DNA from: Streptomyces daqingensis
GTDB lineage: Bacteria; Actinomycetota; Actinomycetes; Streptomycetales; Streptomycetaceae
Length of the DNA stretch: 64,000 nt
Reading direction: 5' to 3'
Assembly (NCBI RefSeq): GCF_014645895.1
Contig: NZ_BMMP01000014.1
Span: forward strand, 155,177-219,176
The notes below the pieces were generated by a model. That model did not search any database. It saw only the letters and a list, made by a program, of their open reading frames with translations, and was not told the DNA's origin. Positions within the stretch are counted from its first letter, which is position 1; the number at the start of each line of letters is the position of its first letter. Below, piece after piece: positions 1 to 8,393 of this stretch. A program made the translations under genes and the position numbers.

Positions 1-533
1 ACCGGCTCAGCACCGTCGTTGCGGTAGCCGTGCGGCACGTTCGACTCGAAGCTCGCCGAAGTGCCCGCCGGCACCCGGTGGTCGCTGCCCTCGACGCAGA
101 GGGTGAGCACGCCGGAGGTCACATGCACCAGCTCCGTCGTGCCCGAGGGATGGGGGTCGGAGTCGCTGCCCTCCCCCGGCATCAGCCGCCACGACCACAG
201 CTCGAGCGGGCCGGGAGCCTCGGCCCCGGCCAGCAGGGTGCTGTGGCTGCCCGCCTCCGTGGACCACAGCCGCACCGCCTGCTCCGCGGGGACGAGCCGC
301 ACCTGCGGTTCCTGGTCGAAGTCGAGCAGCGTGGTGATGCTGACGCCCAGGGCGTCGGCGACCTTGACGACGGTGCCGACGCTGGGGTTCGTACGGGCCT
401 GCTCGATCTGGATGAGCATCCCCCGGCTGACGCCCGCGCGGGCGGCCAGGCCGTCCAGGGTGAAGTTCCGCTCCTGGCGCCAGTGCTTCAGGTTGCGGGC
501 GAGGGACTGCGTGAGGTGGTCGAGATCCGTCAC
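1..533 (-). CDS. XRE-family regulator with C-terminal cupin domain (partial, 3' end off window)
   Basis: A minus-strand frame is open from a GTG at 533 to the left edge, so the C-terminus is missing. Residues 1-65 form a Cro/C1-type helix-turn-helix (LAARAGVSRGMLIQIEQART, then NPSVGTVVKVADALG), and residues from about 95 form a cupin-like barrel (GTTELVHVTSGVLTLCVEG). This is the usual layout of one-component XRE-cupin regulators, which sense a small ligand in the cupin and often control an adjacent transporter. It is divergent from an EamA permease at 637, its likely target. An upstream ATG in a different frame meets a stop, so GTG 533 is the best start. The ligand is unknown. Confidence 0.85.
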   Translation of the reverse strand, partial: MTDLDHLTQSLARNLKHWRQERNFTLDGLAARAGVSRGMLIQIEQARTNPSVGTVVKVADALGVSITTLLDFDQEPQVRLVPAEQAVRLWSTEAGSHSTLLAGAEAPGPLELWSWRLMPGEGSDSDPHPSGTTELVHVTSGVLTLCVEGSDHRVPAGTSASFESNVPHGYRNDGAEP

Positions 534-551
534 GGTCTTCGAGTACCGTCC

Positions 552-566
552 ATTATTGTGAATGAT
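552..566. promoter_or_regulatory. Imperfect palindrome in the XRE/EamA divergent promoter region
   Basis: The 15-bp site ATTATTGTGAATGAT has symmetric ends (AT.ATT / AAT.AT) and is A+T-rich in a G+C-rich neighbourhood. It lies between the regulator start (533) and the exporter start (637), where an autoregulatory operator would be expected. The role is inferred from position and symmetry. Confidence 0.4.
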
Positions 567-579
567 AGAGTTCAGTTCG

Positions 580-623
580 CTGTACTACGGTGAGCTGTAC
601 TTCCGCGTTCAAATCACTGTACT
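580..623 (+). repeat. Three direct copies of CTGTACT upstream of the EamA exporter
   Basis: CTGTACT occurs at 580-586, 595-601 and 617-623, with start-to-start spacings of 15 and 22 bp. All copies are in the same orientation, just before the ribosome-binding site (CGAGGT) of the exporter. They could be regulator half-sites or part of the 5' leader. Nothing else in the sequence assigns them a function. Confidence 0.4.
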
Positions 624-636
624 TCGAGGTGTTCCC

Positions 637-1512
637 ATGACCGCTGTCCTGGCCCTGACGACCAGCCTCATGTGGGGGCTGGCCGACTTCGGGGGCGGTC
701 TGCTGACCCGCCGCATGTCCGCGCTGACGGTCGTGGTCGTCTCGCAGACGCTCGCGGCCGCCGCCCTGGGCGTGCTCGTCGTCGCCACCGGCGGCTGGAG
801 CGAGTGGGGCGGGCACCTGTGGTTCGCGGCGGCCGCCGGCGTCGTCGGGCCCGTCGCGATGCTCGCCTTCTACAAAGCCCTCTCCAAGGGCCCCATGGGC
901 GTGGTCTCCCCGCTCGCCTCGCTCGCGGTGGTGGTGCCCGTCGCCGCGGGGCTGGCGCTGGGCGAGCGGCCCGGCTGGCTGCAGGCCGTGGGCATCACCG
1001 TCGCGGTGGCGGGCGTGGTGCTCGCCGGCGGACCGGAGCTGCGCGGCGCACCGGTGCAGCGGCAGACGATCGCGCTGACGCTGGTCTCCGCGGTGGGATT
1101 CGGCGCCGTGATGGCGCTCATCGAGCACGCTTTCACGGCGACGGCGGGCGGACTGTTCCTCGCGCTGCTCGTCCAGCGGGTGTGCAACGTGGCCGTCGGC
1201 GGAGCGGCGCTGTACGTGCAGTCGAGGCGCGGCGTCCCCGTACTCCCCACGGGCAGTGACGGCGGCCTGCGCGCCGTGACGTCGGCCCTTCCCGCGCTGG
1301 CCTTCGTCGGCCTGGCCGACGTCGCCGCCAACGGCACCTACATGGTCGCGACCCTTTACGGCCCGGTCACGACCGCCGCCGTGCTCGCCTCGCTCTACCC
1401 CGTCGTCACGGCACTCGCCGCGCGCGGCGTTCTGCACGAGAGGCTGCGCGGGATCCAGGCCGCGGGCGCCGGGCTGGCACTGTGCGGCACGGTGCTGCTG
1501 GCCTCGGCCTGA
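637..1512 (+). CDS. EamA/DMT-family permease (10-TM exporter)
   Basis: This is a 291-residue, highly hydrophobic protein with two internally repeated EamA halves, the architecture of drug/metabolite transporters that export small solutes. The N-terminus reads MTAVLALTTSLMWGLADFGG; a GGAPVQ-containing linker near residue 140 separates the halves, and the second half ends with the typical YPVVTALAARGVLHERL helix pair. The ATG at 637 follows CGAGGT with good spacing; in-frame codons before it lack a ribosome-binding site. It is divergent from the XRE-cupin regulator, which probably controls it. The substrate cannot be told. Confidence 0.85.
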   Translation: MTAVLALTTSLMWGLADFGGGLLTRRMSALTVVVVSQTLAAAALGVLVVATGGWSEWGGHLWFAAAAGVVGPVAMLAFYKALSKGPMGVVSPLASLAVVVPVAAGLALGERPGWLQAVGITVAVAGVVLAGGPELRGAPVQRQTIALTLVSAVGFGAVMALIEHAFTATAGGLFLALLVQRVCNVAVGGAALYVQSRRGVPVLPTGSDGGLRAVTSALPALAFVGLADVAANGTYMVATLYGPVTTAAVLASLYPVVTALAARGVLHERLRGIQAAGAGLALCGTVLLASA

Positions 1513-1753
1513 CGGGGGGCCGGTCGCCCTCGGGAGCCGAGGAAGATCGGAACGCCCGCCGCACTGCCGGTCCGTCCTGGACGGGCCGGCGCCCCGAGCG
1601 CGACCACAAGGCCCGAGGGCCCCCTTCCGGGCGAAGCGACCGGCGGTAGCGCCGCACAAGCTCTCCGGCCTGGCCGGCGGTCACGATCCCGCCCGCGCGC
1701 AACGTGCCGACAGGGGCGTCGATAACTTCGGATAGGATACCGACACTTGAGTC
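1513..1753. other. Gap between EamA permease and ABC operon
   Basis: I see no coding frame with plausible codon use on either strand. The left part is G+C-rich with long-range complementary segments (CCGGTCGC near 1520 and GCGACCGG near 1637), which could fold but do not form a compact terminator. A possible -10 element (TAGGAT, around 1732) lies just before the operator at 1754. Confidence 0.5.
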
Positions 1754-1777
1754 GTCAACTTTGAGCAAAAAGTTGAC
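1754..1777. promoter_or_regulatory. TetR-type operator upstream of FtsX/ATPase/TetR genes
   Basis: A perfect inverted repeat: arm GTCAACTTT (1754-1762), 6-nt spacer GAGCAA, arm AAAGTTGAC (1769-1777). It lies 42 bp before the start of the ABC permease, and the right arm contains a TTGAC element resembling a -35 box. The TetR gene is the third gene of the set (3720). Autoregulation of the transporter operon by that protein is the simplest reading, though binding is inferred. Confidence 0.7.
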
Positions 1778-1819
1778 CTCTCAGTCGTGCCCCGTCGCCT
1801 TCGTCGCTCGGAGAATTCC

Positions 1820-2947
1820 GTGTTCCTCGCCCTACGCGATCTGCGCTTCGCCCGCGGTCGCTTCGCCCTGATGAGCGCGGTGGTCGCGCTCATCGCCGTG
1901 CTCGGCGTCCTGCTGTCCGGACTAGCCTCCGGTCTGGCGGACGCCGGTATATCCGGTCTTCGCGCGCTGCCCGTGACCCACATGGCCTTCGACGAGAAGG
2001 CGACCAGCGAGCAGTTCTCCCGCTCGACCGTGGAGGAGAAGGACTGGCAGGAATGGTCGAAGACCCCGGGCGTGGAGCGCGCGGAGCCCTTCGGGAACAC
2101 TCTGGCCAGCGCCGAGGTGACCCAGGGTTCGAAGAAGGGCGAGCAGGTCAACCTCGCCGTCTTCGGCATGGCACCGGACTCCTCGATGGCCCCCACGCCG
2201 AACGAGGGTGAGGGCCTGGAAGAGGGCCGGGCGGGCATCGTGATCAGCCAGGAGATCGCCGACCTGGGCGTGCGGGTCGGCGATGTCCTGACCGCGGACA
2301 AGAGCGGCGTACGGCTGAAGGTCGTGGGCCTGGTCGAAGAGACCGTCTCCTACGGCCATATAGGCGCCGTCTACGCCGACCTCGACACCTGGCGGCATCT
2401 TCACTACGGACTGCCGGGGGACCTGCCCGAGGCCGCGAGCCGGCAGGCCACAGCCGTGGCCCTGTCCCTGAAGCCCGGCGCCGACATCGCCGCCGCGGAG
2501 AAGGCGACCGCGACCCGCGCGGAGACCAAGGAGGCCACCTTCGACGCGTCTCCCGGTTACGCGGCCGAGTCGAGCACCATGACCCTGATCATGGGTTTCC
2601 TCTACGCCATCTCCGCCCTGGTGGTCGGTGCTTTCTTCACCGTCTGGACGGTCCAGCGCAAGTCCGAGATCGCTCTGCTGAAGGCGCTCGGCGCCTCCAC
2701 CGGATACATCCTGCGAGACGCGCTCGCCCAGGTCGTGGCTGTGCTCGTCGGCGCCACGGTCACGGGCACCGCCGTCGGTCTGGCCCTCGGAAGCGCGATG
2801 ATCGGCAAGGCTCCCTTCTCCCTCTCCGCCCCGGCCGTCGCCACCTCTTCCGGCCTCCTCATCGCCCTCGGGACCGTGGGTGCCGTCGTCGCCGTCCGCC
2901 GCATCACCGCCGTCGACCCCCTCACCGCTCTGGGAGCCGCCCGATGA
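1820..2947 (+). CDS. FtsX-like ABC transporter permease
   Basis: This 375-residue membrane protein has one TM segment near residues 15-35, a large extracytoplasmic domain of about 200 residues, then three C-terminal TM segments containing the FtsX core (YAISALVVGAFFTVWTVQRK, then EIALLKALGAS). That is the MacB/FtsX permease type, usually involved in lipoprotein, peptide or drug handling rather than classical import. The GTG at 1820 is chosen because GGAGA lies 5 nt upstream; a GTG at 1787 in frame lacks such a site. Its stop overlaps the ATPase start (ATGA, 2944-2947), so the two are translationally coupled. Confidence 0.88.
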   Translation: MFLALRDLRFARGRFALMSAVVALIAVLGVLLSGLASGLADAGISGLRALPVTHMAFDEKATSEQFSRSTVEEKDWQEWSKTPGVERAEPFGNTLASAEVTQGSKKGEQVNLAVFGMAPDSSMAPTPNEGEGLEEGRAGIVISQEIADLGVRVGDVLTADKSGVRLKVVGLVEETVSYGHIGAVYADLDTWRHLHYGLPGDLPEAASRQATAVALSLKPGADIAAAEKATATRAETKEATFDASPGYAAESSTMTLIMGFLYAISALVVGAFFTVWTVQRKSEIALLKALGASTGYILRDALAQVVAVLVGATVTGTAVGLALGSAMIGKAPFSLSAPAVATSSGLLIALGTVGAVVAVRRITAVDPLTALGAAR

Positions 2948-3660
2948 CCACATCCGTCAGCGACCGCCAGGCCACCCCGGAGACCGCGGGCTCCGGCGAG
3001 CTGCGACTGGACGACGTCAGCCTCACCCTGGGGGACGGCGACGCCGCAGTCACCGCCCTCGACCACGTCGACCTGTCTGTCGCCCCCGGCGAGTTCGTCG
3101 CCGTCGTCGGCCCGTCCGGGTCCGGCAAGTCCAGCCTCCTCGCCGTCGCCGGCGGCCTCCAGCGCCCCACTTCCGGCACCGTCCGGGTCGCCGGCGCCGA
3201 GCTGACCGGCCTGTCGGACAAGCAGCGCACCGCGGCCCGGCGCCACCACGTCGGCTTCGTCTTCCAGCAGTCGAACCTGCTGGCGTCCCTCACCGTCCTG
3301 GAGCAGCTCCTGCTGCCCCTGCACATCGACGGGCGCCTCGACACCGCGGCCCGCACCCGGGCGGCCGAACTCATCGATGCGGTCGGGCTCACCCACCGCA
3401 CCGCCTCCAGGCCGCACCAGCTGTCCGGCGGAGAACGCCAGCGCGCGGGCCTGGCCCGGGCCCTGATGACCTCCCCCGCCGTCCTGCTCGTGGACGAACC
3501 CACCTCGGCGCTGGACCGGGTCCGCTCCGCCGAGGCGGTTCGGCTGATCGCCGAACAGACCCACGAACGCGGAACGGCCACGGTCATGGTCACTCACGAG
3601 ACGGCGATAATGGACGCTGCCGACCGGGTGCACGAGATGGTCGACGGCCGCCTGTCCTGA
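2944..3660 (+). CDS. ABC transporter ATP-binding protein (MacB/LolD type)
   Basis: This 238-residue ATPase pairs with the permease before it through a 4-nt overlap. Walker A is GPSGSGKSS (about residue 58), the Q-loop is VFQQSNLLASLTV, the signature is LSGGERQRAGLARAL, and Walker B is VLLVDEPTSAL. These match the lipoprotein/antimicrobial-peptide exporter subclass. All nucleotide-binding residues are present, so it should be active. With the operator at 1754 and the TetR gene downstream, the set looks like a TetR-regulated efflux or envelope-stress transporter. Confidence 0.92.
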   Translation: MTTSVSDRQATPETAGSGELRLDDVSLTLGDGDAAVTALDHVDLSVAPGEFVAVVGPSGSGKSSLLAVAGGLQRPTSGTVRVAGAELTGLSDKQRTAARRHHVGFVFQQSNLLASLTVLEQLLLPLHIDGRLDTAARTRAAELIDAVGLTHRTASRPHQLSGGERQRAGLARALMTSPAVLLVDEPTSALDRVRSAEAVRLIAEQTHERGTATVMVTHETAIMDAADRVHEMVDGRLS

Positions 3661-3719
3661 CCGGCGCCGCCCACCGGACCTCGCTCCCGGCCCGTCCGCC
3701 ACCCAGGAGCCCGTCCCGC

Positions 3720-4331
3720 ATGCCGAAGATCAACGCCTCCACCGTCGCCGAGCACCGCGCCCAGCAACGCGAGGCACTGATCGAGGCGGCAATCGACATC
3801 CTGGTGAACGAGGGCGCCACCGCCGTCACACCGGCGGCGGTCGGCGCCCTGGCAGGCCTGGCCCGCTCCAGCGTGTACCAGTACTTCGACTCCTCGGCAG
3901 CCCTCCTGACCACCGTCACGGAAGAAGCCTTCCGGCGCTCCAACGAGGCACTCACCCGCGCCATGGCCTCTGCGAACGGGCCGCTGGAACGCGTCGAGGC
4001 GTTCTTCCGGGAAAGCCTCCGCCTCGGCGCCGAAGGCGCACACCGGCCGGCCGCCGCCCTCATGAACGCCGGTCTCCATCCCGCCTGCCGGCAACGGCTG
4101 ATGGAACTCCACAAGGAACAGGTCGAACCGTTCCGCGCAGCCGTCCGGCAGCTAGGTGCTCCCGAGCCCGCGCTCACGGCGGATCTGATCGCCGGAATAC
4201 TGCACACAGCCCTGGCCGCGGTCGAGCACGGCACCCCCCTCGGCACGGTCACGGAACGCACCCTCACACTCGTGCGCCGGTGCCTCACCCCGCCCGGCAG
4301 CGCGGTTCACACATCGCCCGAAGGGCGCTGA
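3720..4331 (+). CDS. TetR/AcrR-family transcriptional regulator
   Basis: This 203-residue protein has an N-terminal TetR helix-turn-helix (residues 12-58: REALIEAAIDILVNEGA, then VGALAGLARSSVYQYF) and an all-helical C-terminal ligand and dimerisation domain. It starts 59 nt after the ATPase stop, after an AGGAG sequence, and reads in the same direction. It is therefore probably co-transcribed and controls the inverted repeat at 1754. The ligand is unknown. Confidence 0.88.
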   Translation: MPKINASTVAEHRAQQREALIEAAIDILVNEGATAVTPAAVGALAGLARSSVYQYFDSSAALLTTVTEEAFRRSNEALTRAMASANGPLERVEAFFRESLRLGAEGAHRPAAALMNAGLHPACRQRLMELHKEQVEPFRAAVRQLGAPEPALTADLIAGILHTALAAVEHGTPLGTVTERTLTLVRRCLTPPGSAVHTSPEGR

Positions 4332-4436
4332 AGCCCTCATACCGGCGAGATCCCCCCCCCGGCCGGCCGAGGCCCGTCCGAATCAGGCGGCCCGGCTCAG
4401 CTCCGGCAGAGTCGGTTGTTCCTCGTTCCCGTCCTC

Positions 4437-5165
4437 TTACTCGGCGTCCGCGACGAGTTGGGCCGCCGCGAGCAGCTCCTCGGAGGTGACCCCCGCGGGC
4501 ACCGGCTCGGGGGCCGGGGTCCGAAGCGGCGGCTGCCAGCCGCGCTCCGCGTCCCACCGACGCACGATCCGCGCGGGCGCTCCGGCGACCACGGCGTGGT
4601 CCGGGACCTCTCCCCGTACGACCGCTCCTGCCGCCACCACCACGTTGCGCCCGAGCCGCGCGCCCGGCAGGACCACTGATCCCGCGCCCAGCCAGCTTCC
4701 GGCGCCGATCTCCACGGGGGCGGTGCGGGGCCACTGCTTGCCGACCGGTTCGTGTGGATCGTCGTAGGAGTGGTTGGTGGAGGTGACGTAGACGTACGGG
4801 CCGCAGTAGACGTCGTCCCCGATGACCACCGACCGCTGCGCGTCACCGATGACGTGGCTGCCGCGGCCCAGGACGACGCCGTCGCCGAGCGTCACCACAG
4901 GTGCGGGACCGAGGTCCAGGCCGGGCAGCATCCCGGCGCTCAGCGTGACCTCCCGGCCGATGACGCAGTGGGCGCCCAGCTCGATCCAGGGCGTGCCGAA
5001 GACCGTTCCCTGCGGGAAGGCCAGCCTCGTCCCCTCGCCGATGCGGCGGAAGGAGTACGGGCCCTGGTGCTCGGCGGTCACCGCGCCCGCTTGCTGCGCG
5101 AGGCGCCAGACGCCGTGCACCGCCCGGGAGGCGAGCGCTGCGGGGAGGTTCCGGATCGAGGGCAC
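4437..5165 (-). CDS. Hexapeptide-repeat acyltransferase (maltose O-acetyltransferase-like)
   Basis: This 242-residue protein is built on a left-handed beta-helix. Isoleucine/valine-rich hexads run from about residue 60 (IGEGTRLAFPQ) to 200, with an acceptor-site histidine in TSTNHSYDDP and the C-terminal VVAGAPARIVRRWD typical of CysE/LacA/NodL acetyltransferases. The C-terminal tail after residue 205 is non-repetitive. A GTG at 5165 fits best: a TACCGT -10 hexamer at 5172-5177 sits 6 nt upstream, suggesting a leaderless transcript. A longer frame to 5237 exists. It probably acetylates a sugar or cell-surface substrate. Confidence 0.8.
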   Translation of the reverse strand: MPSIRNLPAALASRAVHGVWRLAQQAGAVTAEHQGPYSFRRIGEGTRLAFPQGTVFGTPWIELGAHCVIGREVTLSAGMLPGLDLGPAPVVTLGDGVVLGRGSHVIGDAQRSVVIGDDVYCGPYVYVTSTNHSYDDPHEPVGKQWPRTAPVEIGAGSWLGAGSVVLPGARLGRNVVVAAGAVVRGEVPDHAVVAGAPARIVRRWDAERGWQPPLRTPAPEPVPAGVTSEELLAAAQLVADAE

Positions 5166-5294
5166 GCCGTCACGGTAGTGCGCGCGGGCCCGAGCGGAGA
5201 GGACGGTCCCCTGTGATCTTCCACCCATCCATCGCATACGGTTCAGCGGGAGGCTGGCGTACAGCCGGGCGGGAAGCGAACGGAGACGAAGACG

Positions 5295-5837
5295 ATGACG
5301 GAGCAGCGACCGGTGATCGCGGGCGTGAGCGGCAGGGTTCCCAAGATCGACGAGGACGCCTTCACCGCACCGACCTCGGTGGTCGTGGGCGACGTGACCA
5401 TGGGGGCTGCGTCAAGTGTCTGGTACGGCGCGGTACTTCGTGCGGACTGCGACTCCGTCACCCTGGGGGCCGGCTCCAACATCCAGGACAACTGCACGGT
5501 GCACGCCGACCCCGGCTACCCCACGCACGTAGGCGAGGGCGTCTCGGTCGGGCACAACGCCGTACTGCACGGCTGCGTCGTGGAGGACGGCGTCCTGGTC
5601 GGAATGAGCGCCACCGTCCTCAACGGCGCCCGCATCGGGGAGGGTTCCCTGATCGCCGCGCACGCGCTCGTCCCCCAGGGCATGCAGGTGCCCCCGGGGT
5701 CGCTGGTCGCGGGAGTGCCGGCCAAGGTCAAGCGCGAGCTGACCTCCGAGGAGCGCGAGGGCATCCGGGCCAACGCGGAGATGTACCAGCACCTGGCACG
5801 CGCCCACCGCGACGAGGTCACTCCCGTCGGCGAGTGA
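5295..5837 (+). CDS. Gamma-class carbonic anhydrase family protein
   Basis: A 180-residue left-handed beta-helix protein of the gamma carbonic anhydrase/YrdA family. The three zinc or iron ligands of the family are visible as His70 (NCTVHAD), His87 and His92 (VGHNAVLHGC). The end VVAGVPAKVKRELTSEE is typical. Many members lack measurable anhydrase activity, so activity is not certain. It is divergent from another hexapeptide-repeat enzyme. It ends 3 nt before the convergent DedA gene. Confidence 0.88.
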   Translation: MTEQRPVIAGVSGRVPKIDEDAFTAPTSVVVGDVTMGAASSVWYGAVLRADCDSVTLGAGSNIQDNCTVHADPGYPTHVGEGVSVGHNAVLHGCVVEDGVLVGMSATVLNGARIGEGSLIAAHALVPQGMQVPPGSLVAGVPAKVKRELTSEEREGIRANAEMYQHLARAHRDEVTPVGE

Positions 5838-5840
5838 CGG

Positions 5841-6620
5841 TCAGTCGGTCCGCTCGGCGGCCGGGACCGCCTCCCGGCCGCCGGCCTTGTCGCCGCCCGT
5901 CGCCGCACCTGCCTCGCCCGGAGCGTCGGCTCCGCTGTCGCCCGCCCCCTCGCGGGGGGCATCCGGCGTCTGGGCGCTGGAGGCCAGCGGTTCGCCCTGG
6001 GCGCCCGCCTGCTCCGCCTCGGCCTTCCGGGACCGGCGCCGGAGTACGAGCATCGAACCGATTCCGAAGAGGACGGCGACGACCAGGCCCAGCCAGGAGA
6101 AGCGCTTGAGCCACGCCTCCGCGACGATGCCCACGTAGTAGATGACGGCCGTGGTGCCGCCCGCCCAGACGATCCCGCCCAGCACGTTGGCGGTGGCGAA
6201 CTTCCAGTACGGCATCTTCAGCACACCGGCCAGCGGGCCCGCGAAGATGCGCAGCAGGGCCACGAAGCGGCCGAAGAAGACGGCCCACATCCCCCAGCGC
6301 TCGAAGGAGCGTTCCGCGGTGGCGACATGGTGGGGTCCGAAGTGTTTCGGGAACTTCCGTCCGAGCCAGGCCAGCAGGGGTTTGCCGCCTCTGCGTCCGA
6401 TGGCGTAGCCGATGGAGTCGCCGACGATGGCGCCCGTCGTGGCGCACGCGCCGAGGACGAGCGGGTCGATCTCACCGTGCTGGGAGGCCAGAAGCGCGGA
6501 GCTGACGAGGATGATCTCGCCGGGGAGCGGGATACCCAGGCTCTCCAGCCCGATCACCAGCCCCACGAGGAGGTAGATGCTCACCGCCGGCACGTTCTCG
6601 AGCCACTCCTGGACGTGCAA
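5841..6620 (-). CDS. DedA-family membrane protein
   Basis: This 259-residue protein has the DedA/SNARE-associated (VTT) core: GLESLGIPLPGEIILVSSA, the DSIGYAIGRRGGKPLL segment, then RFVALLRIFAGPLAGVLKM and two closing TM segments. The family is associated with undecaprenyl-phosphate or phospholipid flipping and membrane homeostasis. The C-terminal ~65 residues are a hydrophilic Ala/Gly/Glu-rich tail, longer than usual. A TTG at 6620 is the best start because GGGAGG lies 8 nt upstream; an ATG at 6707 would add about 29 non-conserved residues. Confidence 0.85.
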   Translation of the reverse strand: MHVQEWLENVPAVSIYLLVGLVIGLESLGIPLPGEIILVSSALLASQHGEIDPLVLGACATTGAIVGDSIGYAIGRRGGKPLLAWLGRKFPKHFGPHHVATAERSFERWGMWAVFFGRFVALLRIFAGPLAGVLKMPYWKFATANVLGGIVWAGGTTAVIYYVGIVAEAWLKRFSWLGLVVAVLFGIGSMLVLRRRSRKAEAEQAGAQGEPLASSAQTPDAPREGAGDSGADAPGEAGAATGGDKAGGREAVPAAERTD

Positions 6621-6794
6621 CTGTGCATCCTCCCGCCGGTGATGAACGCGGGAGGCATTCGGTCCGGTGGTCAACCCGCGCACGCCGCCCGCACTCCGCG
6701 GGCACACGTTCCGCAGCCTAACCGATGCGCGGGAACAGCGTTCCGCGCCGCCGCAGGCGGCCCAGAGCGGCGGCGGGAGAACGTCCGGCGGAGG

Positions 6795-7253
6795 TCAGGC
6801 GGTGTGCGGCCGCAGCGTCCAGATGATCTTCATCTCGCCGGTGACGGCGCCGTCCTCGCGGGTGATCGAGACCTGCACCGGGAACTCCGGCCGGTCCCCG
6901 GCGTCGAGCTCCGCGAGCACCTCAGCGACCGGCCGGCCCAGCTCCGCCGTCGCGGTCACGGTCCCCATCGCGAGCTTCTTGTAGTCGATCTCGGCCCGTA
7001 CGGCCAGCGGCACCGCGCGCTTGAGCTGGTCCCCGAAGGCGGCGAGCACGATCGCGCCGCTGGCCGACTCGGCCAGCGTGAACATCGCACCCGCGTGCGG
7101 GCCGCCCACGTGGTTATGGAAGGCGCTCTGGTCGGGCAGGACGACGACGGCACGCTCCGGGGTCGTCTCGGAGAACTCCAGGTTGAGCGTGCCTGCCATC
7201 GGGACGGTGGTCGCCATCATCTCGCCGATGGACGGAAGGGATTCTGTGGGCAT
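6795..7253 (-). CDS. DUF4442 / PaaI-like hotdog-fold thioesterase
   Basis: A 152-residue single hotdog domain. The helix and active-site segment are SAFHNHVGGPHAGAMFTLAE and the strand segment is VRAEIDYKKLAMG, matching DUF4442 proteins related to PaaI thioesterases acting on acyl-CoA. It lies upstream of, and in the same direction as, the spermidine-synthase-like gene, with a 100-nt gap. The substrate is unknown. Confidence 0.8.
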   Translation of the reverse strand: MPTESLPSIGEMMATTVPMAGTLNLEFSETTPERAVVVLPDQSAFHNHVGGPHAGAMFTLAESASGAIVLAAFGDQLKRAVPLAVRAEIDYKKLAMGTVTATAELGRPVAEVLAELDAGDRPEFPVQVSITREDGAVTGEMKIIWTLRPHTA

Positions 7254-7336
7254 GCCCGGACGTTACCACTGAGTAACCACGGTCGGTAAGCCCCCTCCGG
7301 CAGCGGGCGCCGGCCGGACACCGCAGGTCGGGCGCC

Positions 7337-7355
7337 GACGGGCGGCCGGCCCGTC
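7337..7355 (-). terminator. Candidate terminator at the end of the spermidine-synthase-like gene
   Basis: Stem GACGGGC (7337-7343) with GCCCGTC (7349-7355) around a 5-nt loop; it overlaps the stop codon of the minus-strand gene that ends at 7354. There is no U-tract, as is common in high-G+C actinobacteria. Confidence 0.4.
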
Positions 7356-8262
7356 AGCCGATGGTGAAGGCACCCTCGGGCGGTACCGGGGACGGACTTG
7401 CGTCCCCGTCGTGCACCGGCTTCCTGCCCTCGGTGAGCCGGGCCAGCGCCGCACCCGCCTCGACCCTCGCGGGGAAGGCGTCCGAGGCGGTGCGGCGGGA
7501 GAGCTCCGCGAGCGGCAGCGGCTGGTGCGCGCCCACGAGCACGGTGTTGCCGAACCGGCGCCCGCGCAGCACGGAGGGTTCCGCGATGAGGCACATGTGC
7601 GGGAACACCTCGGCGAAAGTGGCCAGTTGCGCCCCCACGAAGGGGAAGGGCGCCGAATCGGCGAGGTTGGCGATGTACATGCCGTGCGGGCGGAGGACGC
7701 GGCAGGCCGCACGGGCGTAGCCGAGGGTGGTCAGGTGCGCCGGAACGTGGACGCCGCCGTAGACGTCGGCGACCACGGCGTCCGCCGACTCCGCCGGTGA
7801 GGCGTCGAGGAAGCTGCGGGCGTCCGCGGCCTCGACCACGACACCGGACTCCTCCGGCAGCGGGAGGTGCTCCCCGACGAGCGCGGACAACTCCTCGTCC
7901 ATCTCGGCCACGCGCTGCCGGGACCCGGGCCGGGTGGCGGCGACGTAGCGGGGCAGGGTCAGGGCGCCACCGCCGAGGTGCAGCACGTCGAGCGGGCGTG
8001 CGTCCTCGGCGGCGAGGTCGAGGACGTGGGCGACCCGCCGCGCGTACTCGAACTCCAGGTGCCTGGGGTCGCGCAGGTCGACGTACGACTGGGGAGCGCC
8101 GTCGACGGTGAGCAGCCAGGCGTCCGGCCGGTCGACGTCGGGCATCAGCTTGGCGGTCCCCGAGCCGACGGTCCGCATCACGGGTATCGCCTCGGGCTCG
8201 GGCGGCACCTCCGGCGCCGGGGACTGACGGCTTCCCTGCTGTTCGGGCTGGTTCTTCTCCAC
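7354..8262 (-). CDS. Spermidine-synthase-like methyltransferase-fold protein
   Basis: This 302-residue protein carries a Rossmann domain of the polyamine aminopropyltransferase type. An N-terminal strand region (PQSYVDLRDPRHLEFEYARR) precedes the glycine-rich binding loop (LDVLHLGGGALTLPRYVAA), the acidic turn (RVAEMDEEL) and DAVVADVYGG. Such stand-alone proteins are common in Streptomyces and their amine substrate is unproven. The N-terminal 28 residues are Pro/Glu-rich and probably disordered. The GTG start at 8262 has no strong ribosome-binding site. It is divergent from the TVP38-type gene at 8569. Confidence 0.78.
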   Translation of the reverse strand: MEKNQPEQQGSRQSPAPEVPPEPEAIPVMRTVGSGTAKLMPDVDRPDAWLLTVDGAPQSYVDLRDPRHLEFEYARRVAHVLDLAAEDARPLDVLHLGGGALTLPRYVAATRPGSRQRVAEMDEELSALVGEHLPLPEESGVVVEAADARSFLDASPAESADAVVADVYGGVHVPAHLTTLGYARAACRVLRPHGMYIANLADSAPFPFVGAQLATFAEVFPHMCLIAEPSVLRGRRFGNTVLVGAHQPLPLAELSRRTASDAFPARVEAGAALARLTEGRKPVHDGDASPSPVPPEGAFTIG

Positions 8263-8393
8263 CGTCCCATTGTGGGGCGTGCGGGGCGCCGCCCGTACGC
8301 ACGCTGCGGCGGCAGCGGTGCAGGCCGCGGAGGGGCGGCTCGCCGCACGGGAGCGGCCGCCTCGGCTGCTGCGGACGTGCCCACGGAGGTCAC

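Noticed and set aside
4280..4489. Small plus-strand frame after the TetR gene
   Set aside because: Arg/Pro-rich, no ribosome-binding site, overlaps the end of the acyltransferase; probably spurious.
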